From Gemmatimonadota bacterium (lineage in GTDB: Bacteria; Gemmatimonadota; Gemmatimonadetes; Longimicrobiales; Gaopeijiaceae), in contig JABDLS010000113.1 in NCBI GenBank assembly GCA_013002885.1, positions 1 to 42,011 of the forward strand: a stretch of 42,011 nt of DNA, in the 5' to 3' direction. This document shows positions 1-7,681 of the stretch, one piece after another (position 1 is the first letter of the stretch; every line of letters begins with the position of its first letter). Below the pieces are notes generated by a model. It saw only the letters and a program-made list of their open reading frames with translations, did no database searches and was not told the origin of the DNA. A program made the translations under genes and the position numbers.

Positions 1-2
1 GT

Positions 3-2408
3 GTGCGACGCACGCCCGGTTTCTCACTCGTGGCGGTGGCGATCGTCGCGCTTGGTATCGGGGCGAACACCGCGGTGTTCACGCTGGTGAACGCCGTCCT
101 GCTTCGGCCTCCGCCTTTCGCCGAGTCGGAACGTGTCGTCCTCGTCTATCAGGACTCGGACGATGGCGAGCCGGGTTCCACGTCGTTCCCGGCCTACCGG
201 GACATGACCGCATTCGACGACGTTTTCCACGCCGTCACCGCCTGGTCGCCGACGAGCGTCACCTGGGAACGCGAGGACGGGCCCACGGAAGCGTCGGTCG
301 AGTTCACGACCTCGAGTCACCTGGAGGTAGTAGGGCTGCCTCCCACCATGGGCCGATGGTTCGAACCGGCCCTCGATCAGGTCGGGGCGGGCTACTTCGC
401 GGTGGTCAGCCACCATACGTGGCGAAACCAGATGGGAGCCGATCCGGCGATACTCGGCCGCGTGGTCCGACTCAATGAGAGGCCGGTCACAATCATCGGG
501 GTCGGACCCGAGGAGTACGTCGGATCGGGAACCCCCCTCATCACCGATTTCTGGCTATCCATCTCCTCGGTGGAGGTCGGCGGCTCTCGGCGCGTCGGGA
601 ATCTCGATCGCCGTGAAGACCACTGGTACACCGTCATGGCCCGGCTGGCCCCCAGCGTCACGGTGGATCAGTCCCAAGCTGCGATGAACATACTCGCGAC
701 CCGGTTGGCGGAGGCCTATCCGGCGCTCAACGAGGGACGGGACATCACGGTGTTCTCGGCTTCTGACGTCCGTGTGCATCCCGAGACCGACGGCTTCATC
801 GCTCCCGTGAGCGCCGTCATCATGGGGATTGCCGGGATCGTGCTCCTCCTGGCGTGCAGCAACCTCGCCAACCTCCTTCTGGCTCGGGGGATCGCCCGAA
901 GCTCGGAGGTGGCGGTCCGACGTGCCATGGGAGCGACTCCCACCCGCGTCGCGGGCATCTTCCTCGGCGAGTCGCTGGTGCTCGCGGCCGGGGGAGGTGT
1001 CGTGGGCATCGCGCTCACGGCCTGGCTCCTGCGCTACGCGGACAGGCTCCCGGGCTACCTGCCCATTCCGGGTCAGCTCGACCTGGGCATCGACATCCGC
1101 GTTCTCGGCTTCACGCTGCTGCTGGTGCTCGTGTCCGCCGCCTTCTTCGGCGTGTTCCCGGCAATTCGGTCGCTGAGGGCCGACCCAGCCCGGGCGCTCG
1201 GCAACGAGAGTCGTTCGGCGTCTCCTGGGCGGGGCGCGACGATGCTGCAGGGTGGGCTGGTGGCCGTCCAGGTCGCCGCTTCGGTGGTCCTGCTCGTCAG
1301 CGCCGGACTCCTCGTGCGTAGCCTGACCCTGCTTCAGGGGGCCGATCCGGGGTTCGACCCGACGCCGCTGGCGTATGTGCGCACCACCACCGATGTGCCC
1401 GGTCTGGCTGGAGAGGAGAATACCCGCATCCTCATCGAGCAGGCCCGGGAGGCCATCGCTGGCGCCCCGGGCGTCGTCGACGCTGCCCTCACGACGAGGC
1501 CGCCGGTGGGCTTCGGAGGGTCGACGACGACCGTGGTGGAGGGGTACGAGCCGGCATCGGGCACGGGCTCGGTGGAGTTGGACTACGCCATCGTGTCCTT
1601 CAACTATTTCGACGTCCTGGGGCTGCAGGTCATCGACGGTCGGGGCTTCGGGCCCGACGAGGGCTCCACCGGTGAGTCCAATCTCCTCGTCAACGAGGCC
1701 GCGGCTCGGCAGTTCTGGGGCGGGAGCGCCGTAGGAGGGCGGCTCCGTCCCCAGTCGCGTGAGGACGACTGGTGGCAGGTGGTGGGCGTGGTGGCGGACC
1801 ACTCGGTGGAGCAGCTCGGAGACGCGTCGACGCCCGTGCTCTTCTACCCCATGGGGCGATCGGGCGCGACGTCGGCGTACATCGTCGCCCGGAGCGCGAC
1901 CACCGGCGACGACATCGTGGCCACGCTGCGCAACGAGCTGCGCCAGGTGAACCCGGCACTCCCGGTGCCCGAGCTCGACACCATGGAGAGTCGCCTGGGC
2001 GCGGCTCTCACCACCCCACGCTTCACGGCGGCTCTCCTGGGTGGCTTTGCGCTCGTGGCCGTCCTGCTGGCTGCTCTGGGGATCTACTCGGTGGTCTCGT
2101 TCAGCGTGGCCAGGCGGACGGCGGAGTTGGGGATTCGAGTGGCTCTTGGCGCGGGCCGAGGCCGCCTCGTGGCAAACGCCGTGCTCAAGACACTGTCGTA
2201 TGCGTCGGTGGGGATCGTCGTGGGCCTGGGACTCGCCGCGCTGGCGGTTCCGCTCCTCGAAGGGCTTCTCTTCGGCGTATCCACCACCGATCCGACGTCC
2301 TTCCTCGGGTCCGTCGTCCTGCTGCTGGGGCTGTCGGCGTTCGCCGCCTGGCTCCCAGCGAGGAGGGCTGCCCATGCCGATCCCGTGGAGGCTCTTCGGA
2401 GAGGCTGA
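3..2408 (+). CDS. ADOP-type ABC transporter permease (MacB/FtsX family), 5'-partial
   Basis: This is an orphan MacB-like permease of the duplicated type common in Acidobacteriota and Gemmatimonadota. It has a first helix with the family motif LGIGANTAVFTLVNAVLLRP, a periplasmic MacB_PCD domain, an FtsX core near residues 270-390, a second periplasmic domain, and a C-terminal FtsX core (about 670-800) ending in the typical DPVEALRRG. Family members usually carry roughly 20-60 more residues upstream, so the GTG at position 3 is probably internal and the true start lies outside the window. Related proteins are thought to take part in efflux or mechanotransmission with an ABC ATPase encoded elsewhere; no ATPase is next to it here. 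The substrate cannot be told. It faces the beta-lactamase-like gene tail to tail. Confidence 0.93.
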   Translation: MRRTPGFSLVAVAIVALGIGANTAVFTLVNAVLLRPPPFAESERVVLVYQDSDDGEPGSTSFPAYRDMTAFDDVFHAVTAWSPTSVTWEREDGPTEASVEFTTSSHLEVVGLPPTMGRWFEPALDQVGAGYFAVVSHHTWRNQMGADPAILGRVVRLNERPVTIIGVGPEEYVGSGTPLITDFWLSISSVEVGGSRRVGNLDRREDHWYTVMARLAPSVTVDQSQAAMNILATRLAEAYPALNEGRDITVFSASDVRVHPETDGFIAPVSAVIMGIAGIVLLLACSNLANLLLARGIARSSEVAVRRAMGATPTRVAGIFLGESLVLAAGGGVVGIALTAWLLRYADRLPGYLPIPGQLDLGIDIRVLGFTLLLVLVSAAFFGVFPAIRSLRADPARALGNESRSASPGRGATMLQGGLVAVQVAASVVLLVSAGLLVRSLTLLQGADPGFDPTPLAYVRTTTDVPGLAGEENTRILIEQAREAIAGAPGVVDAALTTRPPVGFGGSTTTVVEGYEPASGTGSVELDYAIVSFNYFDVLGLQVIDGRGFGPDEGSTGESNLLVNEAAARQFWGGSAVGGRLRPQSREDDWWQVVGVVADHSVEQLGDASTPVLFYPMGRSGATSAYIVARSATTGDDIVATLRNELRQVNPALPVPELDTMESRLGAALTTPRFTAALLGGFALVAVLLAALGIYSVVSFSVARRTAELGIRVALGAGRGRLVANAVLKTLSYASVGIVVGLGLAALAVPLLEGLLFGVSTTDPTSFLGSVVLLLGLSAFAAWLPARRAAHADPVEALRRG

Positions 2409-2420
2409 GTCCGGGGAGGG

Positions 2421-2435
2421 CCGGGGCCGCCCCGG
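2421..2435. other. GC hairpin between convergent genes
   Basis: CCGGGG-CCG-CCCCGG forms a 6-bp perfect stem in the 96-base gap between two convergent genes. There is no T-run on either side. It may slow or end transcription in both directions, but this is inferred from position only. Confidence 0.25.
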
Positions 2436-2504
2436 CACGCTGCGCGGACGTACCCCATGACGGTACTCAGAGGCGAGTAGCCCGGTCCCCGACGATGCCT
2501 CGGC

Positions 2505-4580
2505 TCAGCGTACACGCTCGAAGCGAACGTCCCTCGTGCGGGTGTTGGACAGGTAGAAGCCCAGCACCATTCCGTTCCGATCGCGCTCGAACGTGAGGGT
2601 CAGGCCACCGCCAGAGAACGTGTCCAGCTCTCCGGGGGTGAGCGTCGCGTCGTCGAGTCGGCGGTGTTGGAGTACGAGATGGGGCTCCGGAGCTTCGTCC
2701 TCGTCATCGACCTGCTCATCCGAAGTGGACGGATCCACGTACGCTACGGTGTAGAACGTCTCGATCTCGTCGCTCAAGTAGTGGCCCGCGAACTCCTCGA
2801 GGTCGTCGGGCGTCGGCTCCCAGGCCCCCGCGTCGTCGGCGTCGTCATCGAGGCGCGTGGCGTGCTGCTCCTGACCACCCTGGAAGAGAGTGACACCCTC
2901 TACTCCACCAGCGTCGTCACGGTGGAAGACCACCGACGCCTCGACGACCGTTAGTGCGAAGGTCGAGTCCGAGGTGGGCTCGATTTCGATTCGGGGCTGG
3001 CCTGTGGCCTGAGTGTAGAGCGTCTCGCCTTCCCGGGAGAAGCTGAGAATGAAGGTGGGCGCCGCGTCCAAGGCATACCGGCCCACGAAGTCGTCGAACG
3101 CGTCGGGGTCGTAGGACGCTGGATCGAAGGACCCATCGTCTGCCGCGGCCGGCGTCTCGGGCTCCATGGCGTCGTCGAAGAAGGCTTCGGCGAGTCGGAA
3201 CGTCACATTGCTATCGAAAGAGGCATGGTTGCTCTGGGTGGTGATGCCCGCCCTCAGTTCGGGGTAGTAGGCCAACATCGAGCGGTGGGCGATATCCGCG
3301 CCGCCATGGTGGACCCGCTTCAGTCCGCGGTGCTCGTCGATGAAGAGCCCCAGCCCGTAGTTGGTGGTGTCTCCGTCGGTGAGGATGAAAGGCGTCGTCA
3401 TCTCCTCGACGATGGCCGGGCTGCCCACCTCCGGCGCGATGTAATTCTCCACCCACGTCTGCAGGTCTTCGATGGTCGAGTAGATGCCGCCGGCGCCGAC
3501 GGACGCGCCGAGGTCACGGATCTCCCGGTAGCCTTCTGAAGCCGGCGCGTAACCTTGGGATCGCTCGGGTACGATGAACTCCGCGTGGGGGCGCACCATC
3601 GTGCGGGTCATGCCGAGGGGTCCGAACACGTGGTCGGCCATGAACTCGTCGAAGGGCTGGTCTGACGTGCGCTCCACGATGAGGGCAGCAAGTGCGAAGG
3701 CGGTGTTGTTGTAGTTCCACTCCGCTCCCGGCGCGTTCTGCAGGGCGGGCTGCTTCTGCACCACCGCCAGGATCTCGTCGCGGTCCACGTAGTCACCGCG
3801 GTCGATGCGACGACCCGTCATGACGAGAAGGTTGAAGATCTCCCGGAGCCCCGAGGTGTGCGTGAGGAGATGCCTCACCGTGATGGTTTGGTCGAACTCG
3901 GGCAGCTCGGGGACATGGAGCCGAATGTCGTCGTCGAGAGACAGGGCTCCGCGTTCCGCCTGGAGCATGACGGCGAAGGCGGTGAATTGCTTGGACGTCG
4001 AGCCGATGTTGGTCCGCGTGTCGGTCTCGAAGGGGATCCGGTAGGCCAGGTCCGCCATGCCGTAGGTCTTGGAGAAGAGCGTCCGCCCATCTCGCCACAC
4101 GCGCACGGCGGCGCCCGGCGAGTCGTCCGTGTCGTATGGCGACATGAGCTGATCGACGAGCTTGTCCGGGTCGGTCTCCAGAGGCTCGAGGCGATGCAGC
4201 GTGATGGTGTACTCGCCTTCCTCGTCCTCGAAGGGGATGACCTGGATGGTATACGTGCCGGCGTTTCTGGTCTCTCCGGAGAACCGGTCGGCCCCGCGGG
4301 CTGTGACGTCCACCCGGGCCCTCTGCTCTCCTTCCGGGTTCAGGACCCGGACGACTGCGTCCACCGAGATCTGGTCAATCTCGCCGAAGATGAAGTAGTC
4401 CTCGCCGGCCTCGATCCGATACTCCGCGGTGTCGCCACGTGCGAGGGTCCCCGCGACGGTCTGGCCGACGGCCAGGTCCACGACCTGACCGTTGGCTCCA
4501 GCCGGGAATACGACCAGAGCGAGGGTCGTGGCGAGAAGAGCGAATGCGGAGAGGACGGGCTGGAAGCGGTTGCCGACCAT
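2505..4580 (-). CDS. Secreted serine beta-lactamase-like hydrolase with PPC domain
   Basis: This 691-residue exported protein has four parts. A signal peptide (VLSAFALLATTLALVVFPAG) is followed by a prepeptidase C-terminal (PPC)-like beta domain at about 35-135. A class C beta-lactamase/esterase domain at about 145-480 follows. Two beta-rich domains at the C-terminus recall the DUF3471-type tails of this family. The serine hydrolase motifs are visible: S-T-S-K near residue 194, YNN in WNYNN, and HHGG in place of KTG. The HHGG form is more typical of esterases or D-aminopeptidases than of true beta-lactamases, so antibiotic resistance should not be assumed. The ATG at 4580 is chosen because the signal peptide follows directly; in-frame starts at 4622 and 4700 are less likely, and the latter overlaps the divergent gene. 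An acidic loop (VDDEDEAPEPH) lies in the last domain. Confidence 0.88.
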   Translation of the reverse strand: MVGNRFQPVLSAFALLATTLALVVFPAGANGQVVDLAVGQTVAGTLARGDTAEYRIEAGEDYFIFGEIDQISVDAVVRVLNPEGEQRARVDVTARGADRFSGETRNAGTYTIQVIPFEDEEGEYTITLHRLEPLETDPDKLVDQLMSPYDTDDSPGAAVRVWRDGRTLFSKTYGMADLAYRIPFETDTRTNIGSTSKQFTAFAVMLQAERGALSLDDDIRLHVPELPEFDQTITVRHLLTHTSGLREIFNLLVMTGRRIDRGDYVDRDEILAVVQKQPALQNAPGAEWNYNNTAFALAALIVERTSDQPFDEFMADHVFGPLGMTRTMVRPHAEFIVPERSQGYAPASEGYREIRDLGASVGAGGIYSTIEDLQTWVENYIAPEVGSPAIVEEMTTPFILTDGDTTNYGLGLFIDEHRGLKRVHHGGADIAHRSMLAYYPELRAGITTQSNHASFDSNVTFRLAEAFFDDAMEPETPAAADDGSFDPASYDPDAFDDFVGRYALDAAPTFILSFSREGETLYTQATGQPRIEIEPTSDSTFALTVVEASVVFHRDDAGGVEGVTLFQGGQEQHATRLDDDADDAGAWEPTPDDLEEFAGHYLSDEIETFYTVAYVDPSTSDEQVDDEDEAPEPHLVLQHRRLDDATLTPGELDTFSGGGLTLTFERDRNGMVLGFYLSNTRTRDVRFERVR

Positions 4581-4683
4581 CGAGTGAGCCTGGTTGGGGG
4601 TGGCTGGGGTGACGAACGCCATGTGATGAAAACCGTGAAGTGCTACGTATCCGAAGTAGTCCACCTTCAAAAGGGATGGAACG

Positions 4684-5178
4684 GTGACTGAAGAGAACAC
4701 CGCCTATCGGGAGCGGACCCCGTGGCCGAGCTGGGTCGCCACGATCTACTGGGTCGCCATCATGGCCGTCGTGGCTCCACTCCTCGTCGGCTACGACACA
4801 GACCTCCCCGCTGCCACGCGGGGGCTGCTTGCCCTCGGGCTCGTCGGTCTGGCTGCTGGCCTGTCACGAGTCATCGGAGGGCTCACCGTCCTGGTCCAGG
4901 AGACGCGACTCTATCTCTTCCTCGGGTCGTACCCAATCATCAAGCGCGTGGTACCGTACGCCGAGATCCTCCGCCTGCGCAGCACCGAATACAGTCCCAT
5001 AGGCGACTTCGGTGGATGGGGAGCCCGGGGTGTGGGAAGGAAGAAGGCGTGGACCGCCCGCGGGAACCGGGCCGTCGTCCTCACCCTCACCGACGATCGA
5101 GAGCTCTACGTGGGGAGTGACCATCCCCAGCGCCTGGAAGAGCGCATTCGGACCACGGCCGGAGACCGTTTGGGGTGA
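4684..5178 (+). CDS. Two-TM protein with PH-like domain, function unknown
   Basis: This 164-residue protein has two membrane helices (about residues 17-37 and 46-66), then a compact beta-rich domain. The domain carries the string YSPIGDFGGWGARG, which is typical of uncharacterised bacterial membrane proteins with a PH-like fold. The end of the domain (VLTLTDDRELYVGSDHPQRLEERI) fits the last strand and helix of a PH domain. The GTG start at 4684 has an upstream AAAGGGATGG that can serve as ribosome site. It is divergent from the beta-lactamase-like gene, with about 100 bases between their starts. Nothing in the context reveals its partner. Confidence 0.8.
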   Translation: MTEENTAYRERTPWPSWVATIYWVAIMAVVAPLLVGYDTDLPAATRGLLALGLVGLAAGLSRVIGGLTVLVQETRLYLFLGSYPIIKRVVPYAEILRLRSTEYSPIGDFGGWGARGVGRKKAWTARGNRAVVLTLTDDRELYVGSDHPQRLEERIRTTAGDRLG

Positions 5179-5192
5179 CACTCGACCTGAGG

Positions 5193-5753
5193 CTAGTCGG
5201 GCAGCCCGAGTTCCTGCCAGCGTTCCTCCAGGGCCGCGATCCACCGGGCCGCTTCGGGCCTCGCCAGATCGTACGTGCACGACCTGATCTCACGGACGGT
5301 GGCATCGGCCCGCTCGGCTCCCGGACCCTGGGGTAAGCGGCGAATGACGTAGAAGGACTCCTGACCGTCGTACGCCACGGGACAAGTCCCCGTGAAAGGC
5401 GATCCGGTCAGGTCTGGCCACCCCTCTTCGAGAATTGCGGCCAACCCGCTCGCCGCACCCTCGGCCACCGCTCCTGATGGCGTTTCGGCCTCGGGGAAGC
5501 CCTCGGCGGACCACCTGCCGTCGTCATGCACGGTGATGGTCACCTGGCAACCACCGGCTCCATCTGGACCCGCACAAAGCCCCCCGTACCGCCCGCGCTG
5601 GAACTCGACGACCCAATCCGGATTGGCTGGGCGGGCGGGTGCCTGCAGGCAGGCCGCGGCGAAGTAGACGAGTACAAACACGAGAAGCCGGGCCCACCTC
5701 GAGACCAGACGGCTCGGGTGGAGCGCCGGCTCCACGTGTTGGTCGCGTCCCAA
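5193..5753 (-). CDS. Small exported Cys-containing protein, possible lipoprotein
   Basis: This 186-residue protein has an N-terminal hydrophobic segment (WARLLVFVLVYFAAACLQ) that ends in AAAC. This is a weak match to a lipobox, so it could be a lipoprotein or a signal-peptidase I substrate. The mature part has four further cysteines (CAGPDGAGGC, GTCP, RSCTY), perhaps two disulfides. No known domain is recognised. It starts only 17 bases after the HU stop codon and is probably cotranscribed with HU. The TTG at 5753 gives the longest frame; GTG at 5735 is another option, and neither has a strong ribosome site. Confidence 0.65.
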   Translation of the reverse strand: MGRDQHVEPALHPSRLVSRWARLLVFVLVYFAAACLQAPARPANPDWVVEFQRGRYGGLCAGPDGAGGCQVTITVHDDGRWSAEGFPEAETPSGAVAEGAASGLAAILEEGWPDLTGSPFTGTCPVAYDGQESFYVIRRLPQGPGAERADATVREIRSCTYDLARPEAARWIAALEERWQELGLPD

Positions 5754-5770
5754 AGGACGCCTGACAGGTC

Positions 5771-6064
5771 CTAGTCCCGGACGCGGTCCTTGAGACCCTT
5801 ACCTGCGCGGAAGGTCGGCACCGTCATCGCCGGAATCATGATCTCTTTTCCGGTCTGAGGGTTGCGGCCCTTCCGGGCCTTACGGCGCCGCGTGGCGAAG
5901 GTGCCAAAGCCCGTGATGGTGAAATCCCGCCCGGCGTCCAACTCAATGGCGATGATTCCCTGGCGCGGGTCGGTGTCGAAGATCGCGTCGATCACATCCT
6001 TGGCCTTTGCCTTGGATAGATCCGTCGTCTTCGCCAGCTTCTCCGCAAAATCGTCCTTAGTCAC
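5771..6064 (-). CDS. HU family DNA-binding protein
   Basis: This 97-residue histone-like protein binds and bends DNA as a dimer. The whole HU/IHF fold is visible: two N-terminal helices (TKDDFAEKLAKTTDLSKAKA), the dimer core, GFGTFATRRRKARKGRNPQTG with the conserved GxGxF turn, and the DNA-embracing beta arm with its RNPQTG tip. The C-terminal helix (VPTFRAGKGLKDRV) is complete. The GTG start at 6064 is supported by GGAGGGG 8 bases upstream. Whether it behaves as HU or as an IHF subunit cannot be told from sequence. The following small exported-protein gene is likely in the same transcript. Confidence 0.96.
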   Translation of the reverse strand: MTKDDFAEKLAKTTDLSKAKAKDVIDAIFDTDPRQGIIAIELDAGRDFTITGFGTFATRRRKARKGRNPQTGKEIMIPAMTVPTFRAGKGLKDRVRD

Positions 6065-6146
6065 TGGAAGTGCCCCTCCGTTGAGGTAGGTTGGCCGAGG
6101 GTCGGTCGTCGAGCGACAGACCCACCGAGCGAGTGTTCACCCCTAC

Positions 6147-6175
6147 GTTTTGGGGCTTCCGCGCCTCTATGTCAA
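6147..6175 (-). promoter_or_regulatory. Possible sigma-70 promoter for HU
   Basis: On the minus strand a perfect TTGACA (6170-6175) is followed after 17 bases by CAAAAC (6147-6152), a weak -10. Transcription would begin near 6140, giving a leader of about 75 bases before the HU start. The -35 is exact but the -10 has only three matches. Confidence 0.3.
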
Positions 6176-6309
6176 CGTCTTGTCGGGTACGGAACTCCCG
6201 GTTCTGGGGCTAAACGAATGTTTTTCGAGGGGAACCCGGGTCGTGAGGCCCAGTATGTGGGGAGGCCCGAGGATCGGGCGACGACGGATCTTCTGAGCTT
6301 AGGGGCGTC

Positions 6310-6921
6310 ATGAGAGCGCGGATGGCGGGCATCGGTGGGGTTGTCATGGGAGTGCTTCTGCTCGCCGGATTCCGCCTTGTGACGGTACCTCCGCCCACCG
6401 TGACCCATCATCATGCCAACTGGGCCGTGTTCGTGGGAGGCGAGCGTCTCGACCTCTCCGACGACCGATTCATGGAGGACGTCGCCAACTGTCGGACTTC
6501 CCCTGAGTCCATCCGGCCCCAGGACCGAATTCACCTTCACGACGGCGACGACGAGGTCGTGCACGTTCATCATCCTGCGTCGACGTGGGGTCAGTTGCTT
6601 GCCAACCTCGAGATGGCGGCGGGTCCCGACTACCTCTTCACGCCCGACGGGGAGCGACATTTCGCCGGTGCGGACAGTCTGTTGGTCTTCGTCCGAAACG
6701 GGCAGCGTGTGTACGATCTGACCAATGAGCCCGTGCGGTCAGAGGACAGGGTGGTGATCTCGTTCGGGGCCGAAAGCCGCGAAGAGGTCGTGGAGGGGCA
6801 CTTCAGCCAGGTGGCCGACAATGCTGCCGAGCACAATGAGAAGGCGGATCCCGGCGCGTGCATGGGTAGCCACGAGCCCGAGACGTTCCTGGCGAAGCTC
6901 CGCCGGGCGTTCATCGGTTAG
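6310..6921 (+). CDS. Membrane-anchored histidine-rich protein, unknown function
   Basis: This 203-residue protein has one N-terminal helix (about 7-26) acting as anchor or signal, then an extracytoplasmic domain rich in paired histidines. HHHANWAVFVGGERLDL comes near residue 33, and IHLHDGDDEVVHVHHP comes near 73-88. A ubiquitin/beta-grasp-like pattern of strands follows (LLVFVRNGQRVYDL, RVVISFG). Proteins with this HVHxD and HLHDG/HIH layout occur in several bacteria and archaea without a known role. The clustered histidines suggest metal binding, which is an inference. The C-terminal tail has CMGSHEPETF. ATG 6310 is preceded by AGGGG at good spacing. It overlaps the convergent DoxX-like gene by 11 bases. 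Confidence 0.75.
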   Translation: MRARMAGIGGVVMGVLLLAGFRLVTVPPPTVTHHHANWAVFVGGERLDLSDDRFMEDVANCRTSPESIRPQDRIHLHDGDDEVVHVHHPASTWGQLLANLEMAAGPDYLFTPDGERHFAGADSLLVFVRNGQRVYDLTNEPVRSEDRVVISFGAESREEVVEGHFSQVADNAAEHNEKADPGACMGSHEPETFLAKLRRAFIG

Positions 6922-7597
6922 CAGCACGGCGCGAGTGTCTCCCGGCGATGATCGAGATCGCCCACCCCGTCACGATGAGGACAACCCCCAGAGCCCCGAA
7001 GCCGAGGAGGGGCAGGGTCCATGATCGCGGGACGAAACTCCGCGTGACGAGAAGGAGCCCCATGCCCGTCACCAGACATACGAGCCAACCTGCCATCTCC
7101 ACCGGCGTAGCGCCCACCAGAAGCCCGGGGCCATGCGATGGCCCGACTACGCTGGCTACGGCTCTCCAGATCCGGTCGCCGTCCCAGCACAGCAGGTAGA
7201 CCAGCGACACCAACATCCCCACGGTGATCCACACCGTCGTTCCGAAGCCGATGCCCCAAGTGATCAGGACGATGCTGAGGATGATGGGCAGGAAGAGCAG
7301 TGCGCCGACGGTGGCCGTGCCCGGCAGGAGGAGGAGGAGGCCGGCTGCCACCTGCATGACGCCGATGAAATACCAGTATGGTCCGGTCTGGTACATGGCC
7401 TCGAAGAAGAAGCCCACGGGGTTCTCGACGGGCAAAAGGGTGAAGCGCTGACCGGTGGCCTTCACCAGACCTGTCGGGATGAAGGCCATGGCGAGCAGGA
7501 GCCGGTTCGCGAGCGTGAACCGGCCGAGCCAAGGGCGGGACCGTGCCCACCCGTGCCATCGGAGGAGACGATCAGGAGGTGTGCTCGGGAGTGACAT
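6911..7597 (-). CDS. DoxX-like integral membrane protein
   Basis: This 228-residue protein has about six membrane helices. The first pair carries the DoxX-like pattern LANRLLLAMAFIPTGLVKATGQRF, followed by a long loop (NPVGFFFEAMYQTGPYWYFIGVMQVAAGLLLL) typical of DoxX/SURF4-like proteins. The mid part (GTTVWITVGMLVSLVYLLCWD) and two further C-terminal helices complete the protein. Family members are linked to redox or quinone-related functions in a few cases, but no function is assigned here. It is divergent from the SLC13 permease with 84 bases between starts. Confidence 0.78.
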   Translation of the reverse strand: MSLPSTPPDRLLRWHGWARSRPWLGRFTLANRLLLAMAFIPTGLVKATGQRFTLLPVENPVGFFFEAMYQTGPYWYFIGVMQVAAGLLLLLPGTATVGALLFLPIILSIVLITWGIGFGTTVWITVGMLVSLVYLLCWDGDRIWRAVASVVGPSHGPGLLVGATPVEMAGWLVCLVTGMGLLLVTRSFVPRSWTLPLLGFGALGVVLIVTGWAISIIAGRHSRRAANR

Positions 7598-7681
7598 AGT
7601 CGATTGGGTAGGTCGGCCATGGAAGATGCCGCAACGATCTCGCTTGCCTAGGGAACGTTCTTTTCGGCATGATCGCCACCC

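Noticed and set aside
555..2438. A 627-codon open frame on the minus strand opposite the ADOP permease
   Set aside because: It lies fully antisense to a convincing gene, its product is rich in Arg, Gly, His and Pro without any domain, and such frames are common shadows in GC-rich coding DNA.
2505..4580. Reading the beta-lactamase-like gene as an antibiotic resistance gene
   Set aside because: The HHGG motif, PPC domain and extra C-terminal domains fit esterase or peptidase-like members; nothing points to resistance.
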